NCBI GenBank assembly: GCA_014382645.1
Contig: JACNJI010000552.1
Location: forward strand, 1 to 19,952
Length of the DNA stretch: 19,952 nt
Source: Verrucomicrobiota bacterium
GTDB taxonomy: Bacteria > Verrucomicrobiota > Verrucomicrobiia > Opitutales > Seribacteraceae
Direction of reading: 5' to 3'
Shown here: positions 1 to 7,621 of the stretch, in pieces
How positions within the stretch are numbered: the first letter of the stretch is position 1
Layout of the letters: each line of letters opens with the position of its first letter
Position numbers and translations under genes: made by a program
Notes under the pieces: model-generated
Seen by the model: only the letters and a program-made list of their open reading frames with translations
Databases searched by the model: none
Told to the model about the DNA's origin: nothing

Positions 1-1226
1 AGAAGCCTTTCTGCAAAATAAGCTTTTTTCCCTCGCCGGAAACCTTCAATGCAATTGCCGCAAATCTTCGAGAAACAGGACGCACTTTCGAGCTGTTTGA
101 TCTCACATCTACGATTCTGGCAAAGCCAGAACGGTTTGTCGTCCGAGTGTCCATGCCCAAGGAAGCAATCGATCAAGAAAAAACATTGTGCGTATCTAAG
201 CTAGACGGGTTAGTTTTTGACTCCCCCGAGGCAGTAATTGATCATCTCATCGCCAAGGGACTGGGAAATATATACGATGTCGAAGAGATCGAAACAGAAC
301 CTCCGTCAGGTAATTTCCCTGCCATCAATAGATGTGGGATTACTGGAGATTGGCTTGCGCCTCCGAATTATCATCGCTATGCGGAAATGATTCGCGAGCA
401 CCACGCCACTAAGCTCGCTAATATCACCTTTGATAAATTCGAGAAGAAAATCGAAACTGTCCGCGAACCCGAGGCTGCGACCGCTTGGATTGAAGAAATG
501 AGAAAGGTTCGAAAATATAAGCTTACAAAGCCCAAGGCTGACGATCCTGAAAGCTTTGACAGCCTTGTAGCACTCCGCAAACACCTCGCATTCCATAAAT
601 CTTCTGCATTCGTCCAGACCTGTACAAATACCGAGTTTCACGGAAGGTTGCTGGAGAATCTTTCCGGAGGTATCCTGAAAGACGATATTGAGATCACTCT
701 TGAACAGCAGCGTCGCTTTCCACTAGATACGGCCTTGGCTCTTTTGGGTCGGTTTCGCGCCGCCAAGTTTCACCACTTCAAGCGTGGGAAAAAGGGCATC
801 TCCTATCTCTCGCCCATTAAACGCCGTCGCCGTGTCGCTGGCGAACGTTTCTCTCCCTCGATTGAGGGACTCATTTCCTTTGTCGAAAAACACCCGCTTA
901 CCGAAAAAGGCTCACTGGCTGAAAAGCATCTTGGGATTTCCGCCGACAAGAAAGATGACCCAAAGAATTCAGATGCCATCCGAACTCTTGCCCGAGACCT
1001 GCATTGGCTAATTGCGGAAGGCTACGCAACTGAGTATTCAGATGGTCGTCTCGAAATCCGTTCGCTGATAGCCAGCAACGAAGGGAAGAGCAAAGAGAAT
1101 AAGATCAAAATTGAAGTTGACCAAGAGGCAGAGAACGAATCCATAAATTCTAAAGTCGATAAAAAACCTGAAGATCTGGGAGATGCCCCAACAGGCTCAG
1201 ACTCCGAGGGGCTTCGCCAATCGTAA
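1..1226 (+). CDS. Conserved protein of unknown function, 5' end cut off by the window
   Basis: The reading frame is open from the first bases (codons from position 3) to the TAA at 1224-1226, giving 407 visible residues. A GTG at 147 could be read as a start, but the 48 codons before it read as a normal protein sequence (IAANLRETGRTFELFDLTS, then KPERFVVRVSMP). The gene therefore very likely begins left of the window. I do not recognise the family. The protein is hydrophilic, with no signal peptide or membrane segment in the visible part. There is a basic patch at about residues 270-278 (PIKRRRRVAGER). A stretch near residue 340 (ARDLHWLIAEGYATEYSDG) looks like the wing and recognition part of a winged-helix domain; that is only a resemblance. 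The last 45 residues are acidic, polar and probably disordered. The gene converges on tsaE, and the two 3' ends overlap by 30 bases. Confidence 0.8.
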   Translation, partial: KPFCKISFFPSPETFNAIAANLRETGRTFELFDLTSTILAKPERFVVRVSMPKEAIDQEKTLCVSKLDGLVFDSPEAVIDHLIAKGLGNIYDVEEIETEPPSGNFPAINRCGITGDWLAPPNYHRYAEMIREHHATKLANITFDKFEKKIETVREPEAATAWIEEMRKVRKYKLTKPKADDPESFDSLVALRKHLAFHKSSAFVQTCTNTEFHGRLLENLSGGILKDDIEITLEQQRRFPLDTALALLGRFRAAKFHHFKRGKKGISYLSPIKRRRRVAGERFSPSIEGLISFVEKHPLTEKGSLAEKHLGISADKKDDPKNSDAIRTLARDLHWLIAEGYATEYSDGRLEIRSLIASNEGKSKENKIKIEVDQEAENESINSKVDKKPEDLGDAPTGSDSEGLRQS

Positions 1227-1646
1227 ACTCCGCCCACCGCGAGATGGTGTTTCAATAATCAACCGCCAAGTCTCTCCAAAGACAAGTTCGGGAGCTTTCT
1301 GAGGCCACTCGACCAATAAAATCCAAGGCGAAATAAGCAACTCTTCGATGCCCAGATTTTCAGCATCTTTGCTTGACTCGAGTCGATATGCATCAACATG
1401 TACAAGGTTTCGGCGAGGGGAAGTGTACACGTTTACGATGTCATAGGTAGGACTGGTCACCTGCCCTTTGACCCCAAGCGCATGAGCAAGAGCAGATGCA
1501 AAAAAAGTTTTCCCAGCACCCATGAAGCCATCCAGCAGAAGTGTAAGGTTTTCGGGAATAATCACGGCAAGTTGCTTGGCAACATCAGTGACATCAGCAG
1601 GTTCAGGGCAATGCAGACCTGAAGAATAGAGCTTGTCAAAATCCAT
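1197..1646 (-). CDS. tsaE: tRNA threonylcarbamoyladenosine biosynthesis ATPase TsaE
   Basis: TsaE is the cytoplasmic P-loop ATPase that works with TsaB and TsaD in making t6A37 on ANN-decoding tRNAs. The 149-residue product has the usual family length. The Walker A motif GFMGAGKT lies at residues 40-47. It is followed by the family blocks SPTYDIVNVY (about 65-74), HVDAYRLE (83-90, with the conserved Asp85) and VEWPQ (112-116). The frame extends 15 codons further upstream, but the ATG at 1646 fits the family's usual start and gives an ATGGATTTTGA overlap of 11 bases with the stop of the upstream CPBP gene. Translational coupling is likely, as no Shine-Dalgarno is visible. It is the last gene of the seven-gene minus-strand cluster, and its 3' end overlaps the convergent gene at the left edge. 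Confidence 0.95.
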   Translation of the reverse strand: MDFDKLYSSGLHCPEPADVTDVAKQLAVIIPENLTLLLDGFMGAGKTFFASALAHALGVKGQVTSPTYDIVNVYTSPRRNLVHVDAYRLESSKDAENLGIEELLISPWILLVEWPQKAPELVFGETWRLIIETPSRGGRSLRLAKPLGV

Positions 1647-2409
1647 GACCGACAAGAATAGAAAACACCATGAAGCCGTTAAAACCGGCATGAATTAAGA
1701 TACAGGTTCTAAGATCGCCCGTACGTTCATAGGATAATGCGAGGATGATTCCGAGAAAAGTCAATGGGACGAAAGAAAGCACATTCTGGTGCACGAGTCC
1801 AAAAAGTATGCCTGAGATTACAAGTGCCGGGCCAACTCCAAATGGTCGTTTCATGGCACGAAATAAGATCCCGCGAAATAAAAATTCCTCCAGGACGGGG
1901 GCAACAACCAAGGCGTAACAAGCAATGTTGAAAACTTCATTTAACGATTGCGTTTCCGCTAGCTTCTGAACCGATTCTTGTTTGGGATAACCAGACAAGA
2001 CCTGAGAGGAAATAAAGGATATTGCGAGTAATGCGGGCCATGCACGCAAGAGCCGAATCAACGCGTCGCTCATTACTTGCAGCCATCCCATTCGGAATAT
2101 GCCGACCAAATTTGGATAATTCTCTTTTCTCGAAATCCAGTAGATGGCAAACATCACTAACACTGGTAAAAAGCCCAAGGGCAAAGGGCCGAAAACACCG
2201 ATAAGCAAACAGCCGACCAAGACGATCACCTCCCAAAGGCCCACTTCCCACAACCTAACCTTAAAGGATGGCTTGCCAGACTGGATTATCTTTTTACGTA
2301 GCAACAGCACAATGCCTGCCGCGGCCATAACTACATTAATTCCAAAAACAAGTTGAGCTCCGAGACCCCACTCTTCGTGGGCTGCAATAAATAATACAGA
2401 CATTTTCAT
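1636..2409 (-). CDS. CPBP-family (CAAX protease / bacteriocin-processing) intramembrane metalloprotease
   Basis: This is a 257-residue polytopic membrane protein. Hydrophobic segments are visible at about 18-37, 60-92, 123-137, 160-176 and from 190 to the end. The three CPBP (Abi/CAAX protease) motifs are present: EEFLFRG at 174-180 (EExxxR glutamates and Arg179), FGLVHQN at 203-209 (His207) and HAGFN at 240-244. In characterised relatives these residues bind the metal and cleave within or next to the membrane. The substrate here is unknown, and bacterial members range from prenyl-protein proteases to bacteriocin immunity proteins. The start is preceded by TGAGGAAG, which overlaps the pyrC' stop 13 bases upstream. 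A second ATG two codons later is possible. The gene lies 18 bases after pyrC' and overlaps tsaE by 11 bases. Confidence 0.9.
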   Translation of the reverse strand: MKMSVLFIAAHEEWGLGAQLVFGINVVMAAAGIVLLLRKKIIQSGKPSFKVRLWEVGLWEVIVLVGCLLIGVFGPLPLGFLPVLVMFAIYWISRKENYPNLVGIFRMGWLQVMSDALIRLLRAWPALLAISFISSQVLSGYPKQESVQKLAETQSLNEVFNIACYALVVAPVLEEFLFRGILFRAMKRPFGVGPALVISGILFGLVHQNVLSFVPLTFLGIILALSYERTGDLRTCILIHAGFNGFMVFSILVGHGF

Positions 2410-2427
2410 GCCCGAGACATATCTTCC

Positions 2428-3717
2428 TCAAGCAAGGGAAGAATCTCTGATAAGCTGGCCAGCGGAAATCACATGAGTTACTCGGCCAGTCATGTTTTCA
2501 CCAAGCCAAGGGGAATTGGACGAAAGGCTCTCTAAGTTTTCAGGAGTGACAATCCACTCCTTTTGCTGGTCAAAAATGACGATGTCGGCAATGGCTCCGG
2601 ATGACAATGTACCCTTATTCAAACCTAAAACAGAGGCAGGTCGGTAAGTTAGGGCGGCTACCATGTCGCTTACGCTTCCCGCTCCGCTTTTAACTATCGA
2701 TTCAAGGCTTACCGAAAGAGCGGTTTCCAAGCCAATCACCCCGAATGGCGCAAGATCGAATTCCATGTCTTTCTCATGTTCAAGGTAAGGTTCATGGGCT
2801 GTTGCGATGCAATCAATCGTCCCGTCAAGTAACCCTGCGAGAAGAGCTTGGCGGTCGCTTTCTTCTCGCAAAGGGGGATTGGTCTTAAAGTTCGTATTGT
2901 AATCTGCTATAGTGGAATCCGTTAACGCAAGATGATGCGGCGTGACATCAGCAGTTACAGGTACGCCGCGTTCTTTCGCTCTTTGAAGTATCTCCACGGA
3001 ACCTGCCGAACTAAGGGACTGCAAATGAACATGGGCCTTCGTGAGCATGGCCAAAGAGATCGCTCGATAGACGAAAAGTTCCTCCGCAGCTCGTGGCCAT
3101 CCGCGCAACCCAAGCCTTAGTGCCTGAGCTCCTTCGTGGACTACGGCATTAGAGGAAAGGAAAGGATCTCGAGGGAGATCAAAAATAGGGAGATCAAACA
3201 TTGCTGCATATTCTAGACTTCGTCGAAAAATTTCATTATTTGCCGTGCTGAACGGACAATCAGTGACGGCAACCACACCCGATTTCTTGAGAGAGCCGAT
3301 GGGCGCAAGTTGCTCTCCCTTGCGATCTAGGGTTATGCTGCCTGTAAGCAAAACATCGATGCAGGCATCTTTCTGGATAGCATCTTGTAAATATCGGATT
3401 GTGCCGGGGTTGTCGGCCGCCGGGGAAACGTCTGGCATGCAAACAACGGTGGTAAAGCCACCGGCGGCGGCGGCACGAGTACCTGAAGCGATAGTTTCCC
3501 GACCACCTCCCCCAAGTTCGCGCAGGTGTGCACGAAGATCTATAAATCCCGGTGCAACTATTTTTCCCGACGCATCAACTACATTCGCAACCTCACTTTC
3601 CTTGCCGGCAGGAGCTTCGCAAATTCGACCATCGGCGATATAGAGGTCGGCGACTTCATCCCGTCCATTGGCGGGATCAATAATACGACCGTTTTTTATC
3701 CAAATGCCCCCTCTCAT
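2428..3717 (-). CDS. pyrC': Dihydroorotase homologue, probably catalytically inactive (PyrC'-type)
   Basis: This 429-residue protein is a class I dihydroorotase by fold and length. The surrounding family blocks are clear: GGFTTVVCMP at 86-95, ADVTPHHLAL at 256-265, TNPPLREESD at 279-288 and FGVIGLETAL at 325-334. The active site is degraded. The DxHxHLR motif reads DLRAHLR (first metal His replaced by Arg62, second His64 kept). The substrate-binding MPN reads MPD (96). Asp153 is kept, but the HCED His is Leu181, the HxSTA His is Ser234, and the catalytic Asp of ATDHAPH is Ala307. Such PyrC' proteins in pseudomonads are inactive subunits needed to assemble aspartate transcarbamoylase. Carrying that role over here is an inference. 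The ATG at 3717 overlaps the pyrB stop as ATGA and has AGAGG seven bases upstream. The frame extends 14 codons further upstream, but those codons lie within pyrB. Confidence 0.92.
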   Translation of the reverse strand: MRGGIWIKNGRIIDPANGRDEVADLYIADGRICEAPAGKESEVANVVDASGKIVAPGFIDLRAHLRELGGGGRETIASGTRAAAAGGFTTVVCMPDVSPAADNPGTIRYLQDAIQKDACIDVLLTGSITLDRKGEQLAPIGSLKKSGVVAVTDCPFSTANNEIFRRSLEYAAMFDLPIFDLPRDPFLSSNAVVHEGAQALRLGLRGWPRAAEELFVYRAISLAMLTKAHVHLQSLSSAGSVEILQRAKERGVPVTADVTPHHLALTDSTIADYNTNFKTNPPLREESDRQALLAGLLDGTIDCIATAHEPYLEHEKDMEFDLAPFGVIGLETALSVSLESIVKSGAGSVSDMVAALTYRPASVLGLNKGTLSSGAIADIVIFDQQKEWIVTPENLESLSSNSPWLGENMTGRVTHVISAGQLIRDSSLA

Positions 3718-4673
3718 GACGGAACCTCTTTTCGCTGAAGATCGGATACGGCGGAACAAAGGTAGAGTATCGCCATTCGAACGGCAATTCCGTTAGTAAC
3801 TTGGTCGAGAATCACAGAACGAGACGAATCTGCGAGGGAAGAATCGATTTCAACGCCTCGATTGATGGGTCCCGGGTGCATGATTATGGCATCGGGTTTC
3901 AACCAAGATGCTCGAGCCTCGTTAAGTCCAAACATGCTTGTATATTCTTCGAGGGACGGGAAATGCGTGGAAGTCTGTCTTTCGTGCTGGATACGAAGAA
4001 GCATAACGGCGTCGGCGTCGGCAAGAGCTTTCTTGAGGTCGTGAGTTACTTCCGCGCCAAACTCTGAGAAAGTCTTCGGGACCAATGTGGCTGGACCTCC
4101 AAAGGTGACCGATGCGCCAAGTTTGCTTAATGCCCACAAATTGGATCGAGCGACTCTACTAAAGAGCACATCTCCCAGAATAGTTATCTTTTTGCCCGTC
4201 AAATCACCAAACCGTTCCCTCAGCGTAAAAGCGTCGAGCAATGCCTGACTGGGATGTTCATGAGCACCGTCGCCGGCATTAATGATGGGAACGTCCAAGA
4301 CTCTCGATAGGTACAGTGGAGAACCCGCCGAAGAGTGCCGGAGCACGATTAGGTCGGCGCCAAGGGCTTGTACGTTACTTGCCGTATCTCGAAGGGTTTC
4401 TCCTTTTGAAAGGCTGCTAGATTTACCTCCGACTGAAATAACATCGGCACTCAATCGCTTCGCAGCTACTTCAAAGGCAAGTCGGGTTCTGGTACTGGGC
4501 TCCATAAAAAGATTAACCACAGTTTTACCACGCAAAGAGGGCAGTTTCTTGACGGGTCTATCAAGGGTTCCGCGAAAAGAACGAGCCATGTCTAGAACAG
4601 TCTCAATTTCGGTGCGATCGAGCTCTTCTATGCCGATCAGGTGTTTACGGTTCCAATTTGCCGGCTTCTTCAT
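3714..4673 (-). CDS. pyrB: Aspartate carbamoyltransferase catalytic subunit
   Basis: It catalyses carbamoyl phosphate + L-aspartate to N-carbamoyl-aspartate, the committed step of de novo pyrimidine synthesis. All expected motifs are visible in the 319 residues. They are the carbamoyl-phosphate loop EPSTRTR (58-64), the mobile SKGET loop (89-93, Lys90), VLRH (110-113), HEHPSQALLDA (138-148), GDVLFSRVARS (167-177), LRIQHER (226-232) and MHPGPINRGVEI (265-276). It overlaps pyrR at its 5' end and pyrC' at its 3' end, each by the four bases ATGA, so the three genes are probably translated in a coupled way. No pyrI (regulatory chain) gene is in the window. With a PyrC'-like partner downstream, the enzyme probably belongs to the class that forms a large complex with a dihydroorotase-like subunit. 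Confidence 0.97.
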   Translation of the reverse strand: MKKPANWNRKHLIGIEELDRTEIETVLDMARSFRGTLDRPVKKLPSLRGKTVVNLFMEPSTRTRLAFEVAAKRLSADVISVGGKSSSLSKGETLRDTASNVQALGADLIVLRHSSAGSPLYLSRVLDVPIINAGDGAHEHPSQALLDAFTLRERFGDLTGKKITILGDVLFSRVARSNLWALSKLGASVTFGGPATLVPKTFSEFGAEVTHDLKKALADADAVMLLRIQHERQTSTHFPSLEEYTSMFGLNEARASWLKPDAIIMHPGPINRGVEIDSSLADSSRSVILDQVTNGIAVRMAILYLCSAVSDLQRKEVPS

Positions 4674-5206
4674 AAGGAAGTAACCACCACATGATCGTCA
4701 AGAGTATGGGTGGGGCCAACCGAAACTTCGACATTTTGGTCAAGGGTAGTCTCAAGCTCGATTCCCACATAGTCCGCACAAAATGGAAGGCAACGGTGAC
4801 CCCGATCCACCAGTACGGCAAGTTCAACGCACGCGGGGCGCCCTTGGTCGAATAACTCGTTGAGGGCCGCCCGAATAGTGCGACCCGAGAAAATCACGTC
4901 ATCGACCAAAATACATGAGCTCCCTTCGACTTCGGGAGGCAGGTTCGTCGGGACAACTGCTTTTGGTATGGGATTTGATCCAATGTCATCACGATGGAAA
5001 GAAACATCTACAATTCCTAGCGGAATTTTTCGGCCGAGGCTTTTTTCAACCTTTTCGGCCAAACGATGAGCAACCCCAATTCCTCCATCGGACACACCCA
5101 CAAACATAAGATTTTGCGTGGAGCCGCGTGCTTCGACAATAGCCCCCGCAAGACGATCCAATGCTTGACTCACTTCGGGGGCGGAAAACTTCAACTTAGT
5201 GGTCAT
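4670..5206 (-). CDS. pyrR: PyrR: pyrimidine operon regulator / uracil phosphoribosyltransferase-like protein
   Basis: The 178 residues form a type I phosphoribosyltransferase. The PRPP-binding loop CILVDDVIFSGRTIRAAL lies at 98-115, the family block VDVSFHRDD at 66-74, and ETTLDQNVEVSVGP near the C-terminus. In Bacillus PyrR is an RNA-binding attenuation protein with uracil phosphoribosyltransferase activity. In pseudomonads a pyrR-pyrB-pyrC' order like the one here is found. The loop near residues 36-46 reads VGVSDGGIGVA in place of the TRG-containing version in Bacillus. Only 34 bases separate the start from the helicase stop upstream. That is too little for the usual PyrR anti-terminator/terminator leader, so RNA attenuation directly in front of pyrR is unlikely. 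No good Shine-Dalgarno is visible. Confidence 0.93.
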   Translation of the reverse strand: MTTKLKFSAPEVSQALDRLAGAIVEARGSTQNLMFVGVSDGGIGVAHRLAEKVEKSLGRKIPLGIVDVSFHRDDIGSNPIPKAVVPTNLPPEVEGSSCILVDDVIFSGRTIRAALNELFDQGRPACVELAVLVDRGHRCLPFCADYVGIELETTLDQNVEVSVGPTHTLDDHVVVTSL

Positions 5207-5240
5207 AATCCAGAAAACTAAAATGTCTTTGCATTAACCG

Positions 5241-7595
5241 CTAGGCAACGGAATTCTCTTCCGCCTTAAGCCAAGCCTCAATTTCCTCAACACGATTAAA
5301 GGCGGGAGCTTTTCGACAGACGGGGTCCAATAAAGCCCTGAAGGCAGGTTGATCAAAACGACGACAATGAAGAATCACGCGAGCTCGGTGCTCGGGAGAT
5401 CTGACTAGACGGCCCAAGGCTTGATTAACTTTTCGCATTCCCGGGATAAGGTAGGTTCGGCGGAAGGCTTCTTCACGATCAATGCCTAGACAAGCATCCA
5501 TTTTCGCCTTCTGCAGTGTGTTAACCTCAGGCAATGCAGGACCTACAATCATGGCCGCATCCACCTTCCCCCCAAGAAAATCTATGCCTTCGGCAAATAC
5601 ACTGCCAAGGACGAGGAAAAGAGCATCGCCAGCGACAAGTGCGGAAGCGATAAACTGGTTAGTCTCTCGCCGGGAGCCAACGCGGGGTTGAAGAACGACT
5701 TTGGTAAGCGGCGATATTTCTCCTAAACGGTTGTTGGCTTCGATCGCGTATCTATACGAAGAAAAATATATAATCGCTGGCTTTTCCGTCGCATTGATCA
5801 AAGCCAGAACAGCTGTAGCGATTTCATCGAGATGTTGATGTCGCCGAGAGAATCTCGTGTCGCCTCGTATGTCTATAGCAACCTTCAAGGCCAAGGACCG
5901 CCAAGGCGCCGTACCACAAATTATCCGATATTCAGACGGCTGAAGCCCGCAAGAGATCGCAAATTGATCAATAGGCGACAGGGTTGCAGACTCCAAGAGG
6001 CATAAACCATAAGAACACAGCTCCGTACCAATGTGGGAAGCCGCGTCCAGACAGGTAATTTCCATGGAACGATCTTCCGGAATCCAAAGATGTTTTGGCA
6101 GCGCGTCCAGAGCAAGTAAACGAGCGGTATCCCCGAACCTCCATAGAGTGTCAAGTACCTGACTTGGAAGATCACTGGAGGGAATGGGACCTTTGCGAAC
6201 AGTTGCGGCGACAGTTTCTAATAACTCGGTAGCTTTATAGAAATTATCGGCATCCACGATTTCGTTTTGTCGGCAAGAATTAAGGAACTCCACCAAATCT
6301 CCCAATGCCCTGATTAATACCTTAGGCCCTTGAGCGAAAAGTAGGTGCTCGATCACTTGGACAGCATCACCGGCAGCAAATCGAGTCGACAAAGCCGATG
6401 CGACCCGCTCAGGCAAATTGTGGGCCTCGTCCACAACGAGGAGTGCGCGCGAAGGAATAAAATCTTCTACACTCCTGAAGATCGAGGCACTTCGTGGTTG
6501 AAACACATAGTTGAAATCTCCTAACCAAAGTTCGGCGAAGGGGAGACAGGCTCGAATAATTTCATAGGGAGGAATACCTGCGTATTTTGCCGATTCAACC
6601 AAGTTTTCCTCCGGTATTGTGCCTCCTCGAAAGAGGGCGAGGGGATTTAAAGCTGCAGACTTCCAGCGACAAGCCAACTCTTGTTCGGACAAATGTTCGA
6701 GATCCTCGAAGCCAATGTTGCACTCGGTGCGATTACGCAGGCAAAGGTAGCGAAAACCACAATCGTCGGGAATCATTTTGCCTAAGGTCCTAACAACTTC
6801 GTGTTGTCCTGTTGTTTTGCCAGTCAGGTACAGAATGCGGTCACAAAAACCGTCTCGCAATCGTTCTAGTGCAAAGGAGAGAGCGGTGCCTGTCTTGCCG
6901 AAACCGGTCGGTGCTTCAAATAGAGTGACGGGGGCGGACGCAAAAGATTGCTCCAAGCCCATCTGGGCTTCGGCTTGCCCTTCACGCAAAGTCTCAAAGG
7001 GTTTATTGAATGAAAGGGCAGAAAGGCGTTGCCGACTGCTGCGCCGTTCATCAAGAAATTCAAGCAACGACTTAATCTGCTCTTCTAGCGCTATATCATC
7101 GCAAGGTTCTATCGGTAATGTTTGGATGAACCCTCCCCCAGAGACATCGGCAAACCGCAATTCTCCCACAACATGCTTTTGGGCATAATCTGGTAAAAGC
7201 CGGAGAAGAAGAAGGTAGGTGGACACTTGTAGAAAATAATGAGGGTACTTCTCCCGTAAACTTTCCTCGGTCGCGGGAAGAGGAAGAAAAGTGGTTTTAA
7301 GCTCACTCACCAGCGCCAAGCCATTGTTCTCGCTCAGTTTGTCAACACGCCCCTCCAGCTCTACCGCCCATCCGCCTCGTAACAAAATGCCTCGAACGGA
7401 AACCTCATGGCGAACCTCGCCCCCTTCGTTTCCAAGTAATTCCGATTCCGCCCGCAAAGAAGAATGCCATTCCCGACCAAGTTCGGCTCGCCAAGTACCG
7501 GAAGGCCCGCCAAAGCGGCTTCGCGGTCCTAGGGCGAAATCCGCCAACTCGCCAACGCTAAGACTCGCACGCCGTTCGCCAGGAAAAATCCGCAT
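5241..7595 (-). CDS. PD-(D/E)XK nuclease fused to XPD/DinG-like iron-sulfur DNA helicase
   Basis: This is a 784-residue two-part protein. Residues about 1-135 look like a RecB/Cas4-type nuclease: a His in the first motif (RHEVSV, 62-67), GRVDKL (Asp85), SELKTT (Glu98, Lys100) and the QxxxY motif (Gln123, Tyr127). From about 200 it is a superfamily 2 helicase. Walker A is EAPTGFGKT (227-235, Lys234), the DEAH box is VVDEAHN (387-393), and motif VI is QALGRLVRS (725-733) with Arg729 and Arg732. Between Walker A and DEAH, Cys285, Cys292, Cys309 and Cys350 are the likely 4Fe-4S ligands of XPD/DinG helicases, which unwind 5' to 3'. A role in DNA repair or processing is inferred. The start has AAAGG eight bases upstream and GGAG closer in. 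It lies 26 bases after the HAD gene and 34 before pyrR. Confidence 0.9.
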   Translation of the reverse strand: MRIFPGERRASLSVGELADFALGPRSRFGGPSGTWRAELGREWHSSLRAESELLGNEGGEVRHEVSVRGILLRGGWAVELEGRVDKLSENNGLALVSELKTTFLPLPATEESLREKYPHYFLQVSTYLLLLRLLPDYAQKHVVGELRFADVSGGGFIQTLPIEPCDDIALEEQIKSLLEFLDERRSSRQRLSALSFNKPFETLREGQAEAQMGLEQSFASAPVTLFEAPTGFGKTGTALSFALERLRDGFCDRILYLTGKTTGQHEVVRTLGKMIPDDCGFRYLCLRNRTECNIGFEDLEHLSEQELACRWKSAALNPLALFRGGTIPEENLVESAKYAGIPPYEIIRACLPFAELWLGDFNYVFQPRSASIFRSVEDFIPSRALLVVDEAHNLPERVASALSTRFAAGDAVQVIEHLLFAQGPKVLIRALGDLVEFLNSCRQNEIVDADNFYKATELLETVAATVRKGPIPSSDLPSQVLDTLWRFGDTARLLALDALPKHLWIPEDRSMEITCLDAASHIGTELCSYGLCLLESATLSPIDQFAISCGLQPSEYRIICGTAPWRSLALKVAIDIRGDTRFSRRHQHLDEIATAVLALINATEKPAIIYFSSYRYAIEANNRLGEISPLTKVVLQPRVGSRRETNQFIASALVAGDALFLVLGSVFAEGIDFLGGKVDAAMIVGPALPEVNTLQKAKMDACLGIDREEAFRRTYLIPGMRKVNQALGRLVRSPEHRARVILHCRRFDQPAFRALLDPVCRKAPAFNRVEEIEAWLKAEENSVA

Positions 7596-7621
7596 GTCTC
7601 CGACCTTTACGCAAGATCACT

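Noticed and set aside
3245..4683. Plus-strand open frames of about 132 codons each opposite pyrC' and pyrB
   Set aside because: They lie wholly inside well-supported genes, have no recognisable protein features and arise from codon use of the real strand.
5207..5240. PyrR-binding attenuator or riboswitch before pyrR
   Set aside because: Only 34 bases are available and no stem pair is visible.
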